From NCBI RefSeq assembly GCF_042656585.1, contig NZ_JBHSPG010000023.1: 64,000 nt of DNA; one strand, written 5' to 3'. The stretch is from Thalassorhabdus alkalitolerans (GTDB lineage: Bacteria > Bacillota > Bacilli > Bacillales > Marinococcaceae). The notes beneath the pieces are model-generated. The model worked only from the letters and a program-made list of their open reading frames with translations. It was not told where the DNA came from and made no database searches. A program made the position numbers and the translations under genes. Shown piece by piece: positions 60,803 through 64,000 of the stretch (position 1 is its first letter; each line of letters starts with the position of its first letter).

Positions 60803-62014
60803 ATGAAAAATTCGGCTTGGTGGTTCATTGGTTTAGGTGGAATGCTTATGGTTTCAGCTGGGTGCGCGGAGGAAACAGGAACGGATGCAGACGGGCAAAA
60901 CGGCGGGGAGGCAGAAGTAGAAACAGAAGTGGATGTGGAAGGAGATGAAGAGGTAGTTAATATCGGATATACTGGCCCGTTAAGCGGCCCGGCTGCTTAC
61001 TACGGTGAAAATACATTAAATGGCATGAGAATGGCAGCAGAGGAAATTAATGAAGAAGGATTTGAAATAGATGGTGTGACTTATAAAGTAAACGTTATTG
61101 CCTATGATGATATGTATCTTCCTAATGAAGCAGGTACAAACGCAAGACGCCTCGTTCAGGAAAATGATACATCCGTCGTTTTTGTTCCTCACAGCGGAGG
61201 AGTGTTTGCCACGCAAGTATTTAATGAAGAGGAAGAGTTTTTAATTGCAGCATATACAAGTGAACCGGATGTGTTAGAGCAGGGGAATGAGCTAACACTT
61301 AGAATCCCGCCGGCTTACACCATGTACCCTGATTTCTTTATTGATTACCAGATGGAGAACTTTGGAGAGCGCCTTGCCTTGCTTCCAACAGCCACGCAAT
61401 ACGGGAAGGACTGGACGGAAACCATTGTACCAGAGTGGGAGGGAGCTGGCGGAGAAATAGTGTTTGATGGCGAAATTGATTTTAGTCAGGACACTGATTT
61501 TTATAACATTGTATCCAATGCCTTAAATTCTGACCCTGATGTTTTATTTGTCGGCGGTGCCTCAGAACCTACAGCGTTAGTTATTGATCAAGCAAAAGAG
61601 CTTGGCTTTGAGGGAGGATTTATGGTAATGGACCAAGCGAAGCTTGAAGAAATGGAAGCGGTTCTCGGAGGCTATGAAAGATTAGAAGGAGCCGTGGGTG
61701 TATTGCCTCAGCTTAAAAGTGATGCTGCCGGCGCAGAAGCATTTAACACTGGTTACCAGGAACAGTATGACAGAATCCCAACCTCTGAAAGTGCTTTTAA
61801 CTACCAGGCGATGTATGTGCTCGTAGAGGCGATGAAAGCATCTGGTTCAGTAGATGATGCCCAGGCTATTATGGCGGCCATGGACGAAGGGGTAAAAGCA
61901 CTGGATGAAGAGGACATCGTGTGGTATTTAGAAGGAGTAGAAGATCAGGGCTTTGATTGGCTGGGAGGAGCAGCAGCTGTAGAAAACGGTGAAATTGTTA
62001 TTTTAGAAGAATAA
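60803..62014 (+). CDS. ABC transporter substrate-binding lipoprotein LivJ/K-type
   Basis: 403 residues. Signal peptide with lipobox VSAGC, an acidic linker (about 22-50), then a periplasmic-binding fold I domain: IGYTGPLSGPAAYYGENTLNGMRMAAEEIN is typical of the ligand-binding Peripla_BP_6 family. AAGGGGG precedes the ATG. It gives the importer its specificity; similarity alone does not tell the ligand. Confidence 0.92.
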   Translation: MKNSAWWFIGLGGMLMVSAGCAEETGTDADGQNGGEAEVETEVDVEGDEEVVNIGYTGPLSGPAAYYGENTLNGMRMAAEEINEEGFEIDGVTYKVNVIAYDDMYLPNEAGTNARRLVQENDTSVVFVPHSGGVFATQVFNEEEEFLIAAYTSEPDVLEQGNELTLRIPPAYTMYPDFFIDYQMENFGERLALLPTATQYGKDWTETIVPEWEGAGGEIVFDGEIDFSQDTDFYNIVSNALNSDPDVLFVGGASEPTALVIDQAKELGFEGGFMVMDQAKLEEMEAVLGGYERLEGAVGVLPQLKSDAAGAEAFNTGYQEQYDRIPTSESAFNYQAMYVLVEAMKASGSVDDAQAIMAAMDEGVKALDEEDIVWYLEGVEDQGFDWLGGAAAVENGEIVILEE

Positions 62015-62061
62015 AACCTTTTAGTAGTTTCTTTACAGTAACAATGTAGAGGAGGATCTGG

Positions 62062-63750
62062 ATGAAAGAGTGGTTAAAATACTGGCCCAAAAGGCTTCCA
62101 TCATCGTTAAGCGTTCCTAAAACCACCATTGTTGATAATCTGGAAGTATCTGCAAAGCGTTACCCGGATAAGGTTGCTGTATATTATTACGGTTCAGCTT
62201 TTACCTATGAAACTATATTTAAGGAAGTAAACAGGCTTGCAGCGTTTTTGCAAAAGGAATGGCATATGAAAAAAGGCGACCGTGTTATTTTATACATGCA
62301 AAACTCTCCTTCCTTTCTTATTTCATATTACGGAATCTTACAAGCAGGTGGCGTAGTGGTCCCGGTAAATCCTATGAACAAGGAACAGGAAGTCGCGTTT
62401 TATATTGAAGACAGTGAAGCTGAAATCGCGATCGCAGGGCAGGAGCTCCTTGGAAACATCCAAGGGCACCTGGGCCAAACAACATTGAAAAATATATTAG
62501 CTGCATCTTATGGCGATTTTGTATCAAGTCCAAAGTATCGGAAGGATCTCCCGGATGAAGCAATGCTTCCGTCTGGGGATAGTCAATCAAATGAAGGAAT
62601 TCATACTTGGGAGGACATGAGGGAGAGCAAGTATGAATTATCTCCTGTCTTTGTTAATAGTGAAGATCTTGCCTGTCTGCCCTATACATCAGGGACAACC
62701 GGAAGGCCGAAAGGGTGCATGCATACTCATTATTCCATACAGGCCAATCTTGCAGCAGCTAAGGACTGGATGAGCATGACCCCAAATAGTGTCTCCCTTG
62801 CTTCTTTGCCCTGGTTCCATGTGACCGGAATGCAGCACAGTATGAATGCACCTCTTTTTGCAGGAGGGGCCATCGTGATTATGACGCGCTGGAACCGAGA
62901 AACAGCTGTGAGATTGATTGAGGATTATGGGTGCACAAATTGGATCAATATCAGCACCATGGTAGTAGATTTTCTTTCACACCCAGAGATCGAAAAGAAG
63001 AATTTATCGTCATTACAAGTCATAGGCGGCGGAGGTGCTCCTTTGCCAGAAGCGGTAGGGAAAAAGCTGCAGCTGCTTACAGAGATCACTTACTGTGAAG
63101 GGTACGGGCTAAGTGAAACGATGTCACAAACTCATTTCAATCCACCAGATCGTCCTAAGCTTCAATGTTTAGGGATTCCTTCATTTGATGTAGATGTTAT
63201 CATGCTCGATCCATCAGCTGGTGAAGAGATTCCCCTTGGCCAGCAGGGAGAGATTGCCGTATCAGGTCCCCAGGTTTTTAAAGGATACTGGCGCCGGCCT
63301 GAAGAAACTGCTGAATCGTTTATTCAAAAGGACGGAACTGCTTATTTTCGTACCGGAGATATAGGATATATGGATCCTGAAGGCTACTTTTTTATGGTCG
63401 ATCGAAAAAAACGCATGATTAACACAGCAGGTTTTAAAGTATGGCCTTCAGAAATAGAATCGGTTCTTTATCAGCATGAGGCTGTCCAGCAGGCATGTGT
63501 GGTAGGGGCTCCTGATCCAAGGACAGGGGAAGTGGTTAAAGCCTATGTGGTCCTTCAAAAGGGATACGAACCCAGTGAAGAACTGGCACAAAATGTAATA
63601 GATTGGAGCCGGAACCAAATGGCTGTTTATAAAACGCCAAAGGAAATCCATTTTCTCGAAGAGCTTCCCAAGACTGCAAGCGGTAAAATACTTTGGCGTA
63701 CTCTTCAGGACAGGGAATGGAACCGGGCGCGAGAGGAGGAGAAGGCTTGA
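62062..63750 (+). CDS. AMP-dependent acyl-CoA ligase
   Basis: 562 residues, ANL superfamily. A3 YTSGTTGRPKGC, A5 GYGLSETMS, A7 YFRTGDIGYMDPEGYF and catalytic Lys in TASGKILWR. Medium/long-chain fatty acid or aryl acid activation. AGAGGAGG precedes the ATG. Follows the importer genes, so it may trap the imported acid as its CoA ester. Confidence 0.93.
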   Translation: MKEWLKYWPKRLPSSLSVPKTTIVDNLEVSAKRYPDKVAVYYYGSAFTYETIFKEVNRLAAFLQKEWHMKKGDRVILYMQNSPSFLISYYGILQAGGVVVPVNPMNKEQEVAFYIEDSEAEIAIAGQELLGNIQGHLGQTTLKNILAASYGDFVSSPKYRKDLPDEAMLPSGDSQSNEGIHTWEDMRESKYELSPVFVNSEDLACLPYTSGTTGRPKGCMHTHYSIQANLAAAKDWMSMTPNSVSLASLPWFHVTGMQHSMNAPLFAGGAIVIMTRWNRETAVRLIEDYGCTNWINISTMVVDFLSHPEIEKKNLSSLQVIGGGGAPLPEAVGKKLQLLTEITYCEGYGLSETMSQTHFNPPDRPKLQCLGIPSFDVDVIMLDPSAGEEIPLGQQGEIAVSGPQVFKGYWRRPEETAESFIQKDGTAYFRTGDIGYMDPEGYFFMVDRKKRMINTAGFKVWPSEIESVLYQHEAVQQACVVGAPDPRTGEVVKAYVVLQKGYEPSEELAQNVIDWSRNQMAVYKTPKEIHFLEELPKTASGKILWRTLQDREWNRAREEEKA

Positions 63751-64000
63751 ATCAACGTGTAGAAACAGTGACAGGTCCGGTTGATGCAAGTAAGCTTGGA
63801 AAAACGCTCGTCCATGAACATTTCTTTTTTGGCTATCCAGGGTTTCACGGAGACTTTACAAGAGGAAGGTTTGACTGGAATGAAAAACGTAACCAAGGTA
63901 TTGAAGTAGCAGAGCGGATAATGCAGCATGGAGTTGAAACAGTAATTGATCCAACTCCAAATGATTGTGGCAGGAATCCCTTATTGCTGCGAGAAATTTC
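63747..64000 (+). CDS. Phosphotriesterase-family metal hydrolase (possible lactonase), N-terminal part
   Basis: First ~84 codons, cut by the right edge. TTG start (63747) overlapping the TGA of the ligase, with AGGAGGAG upstream. TGPVDASKLGKTLVHEHFFF carries the HxH metal motif of the phosphotriesterase family, and TPNDCGRNPLLLREI continues it. Many such proteins are lactonases (PLL) or N-acyl hydrolases. A lactonase would open a gamma-lactone to the 4-hydroxy acid, consistent with the ACAD11-like genes upstream. Confidence 0.8.
   Translation, partial: MNQRVETVTGPVDASKLGKTLVHEHFFFGYPGFHGDFTRGRFDWNEKRNQGIEVAERIMQHGVETVIDPTPNDCGRNPLLLREI

Noticed and set aside
1..64000. CRISPR array, tRNA, rRNA, insertion sequence or prophage
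   Set aside because: No regularly spaced repeats, no tRNA-like or rRNA sequence, no transposase or phage structural gene noticed on either strand by eye.

Overview
The window is about 43% GC and reads as chromosome of a spore-forming member of the Bacillaceae, probably moderately halophilic or alkaliphilic. Two blocks follow Bacillus subtilis gene order: dapH-dapL-ykuS-ykuT-ykuU-ykuV, and ktrC-rnjA-rpoY-ykrA-def-ykyA-pdhABCD ... speA-yktA-yktB-yktC-ylaF-typA-ylaH. A YjcZ-type spore peptide, an SR1/SR1P locus, Glu/Asp-rich lipoproteins and a BCCT betaine transporter fit this view. No rRNA, tRNA, CRISPR array, insertion sequence or prophage was seen.

Layout. 1-4.6 kb: end of a flavohemoglobin gene, a LysR regulator divergent from an MFS exporter, and isocitrate lyase behind a repeat-rich promoter region. 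4.8-9.7 kb: a ZIP-like membrane protein; an iron-storage encapsulin operon (2Fe-2S ferredoxin, IMEF ferritin-like cargo, encapsulin shell) in which both cargos carry the same targeting peptide; an unknown protein behind two Fur-box-like sites; and an msrA gene whose catalytic Cys codon is UGA followed by a SECIS-like hairpin, i.e. a candidate selenoprotein. 9.7-18.3 kb: RraA-like protein, acetylated-DAP (lysine/cell wall) genes, YkuS, MscS channel, peroxiredoxin and thiol oxidoreductase, cell-wall amidase, KtrC. 18.4-29.3 kb: RNase J1 with RNA polymerase epsilon, a HAD phosphatase, deformylase, YkyA and the pyruvate dehydrogenase operon. 29.4-44.3 kb: housekeeping and small conserved Firmicute genes, including the SR1/SR1P dual-function RNA.

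44.5-64 kb: a nearly continuous plus-strand acyl-CoA catabolic cluster with its own TetR regulator and two matching palindromic operators. It holds two acyl-CoA dehydrogenases, two SDRs, two acyl-CoA ligases, two crotonases, a 3-hydroxyacyl-CoA dehydrogenase, a thioesterase, a quinone oxidoreductase, a Liv-type ABC importer, an APH-fold kinase, a ComB-type phosphatase and the start of a phosphotriesterase/lactonase-family gene. The first dehydrogenase and the kinase look like the two halves of mammalian ACAD10/ACAD11 encoded separately. I infer uptake, activation, phosphorylation and beta-oxidation of a 4-hydroxy acid or lactone-derived substrate.

The items most worth a second look are the putative selenocysteine MsrA, the encapsulin ferredoxin that seems to start at an AUC codon, and the split ACAD11-like pathway with an embedded phosphatase.
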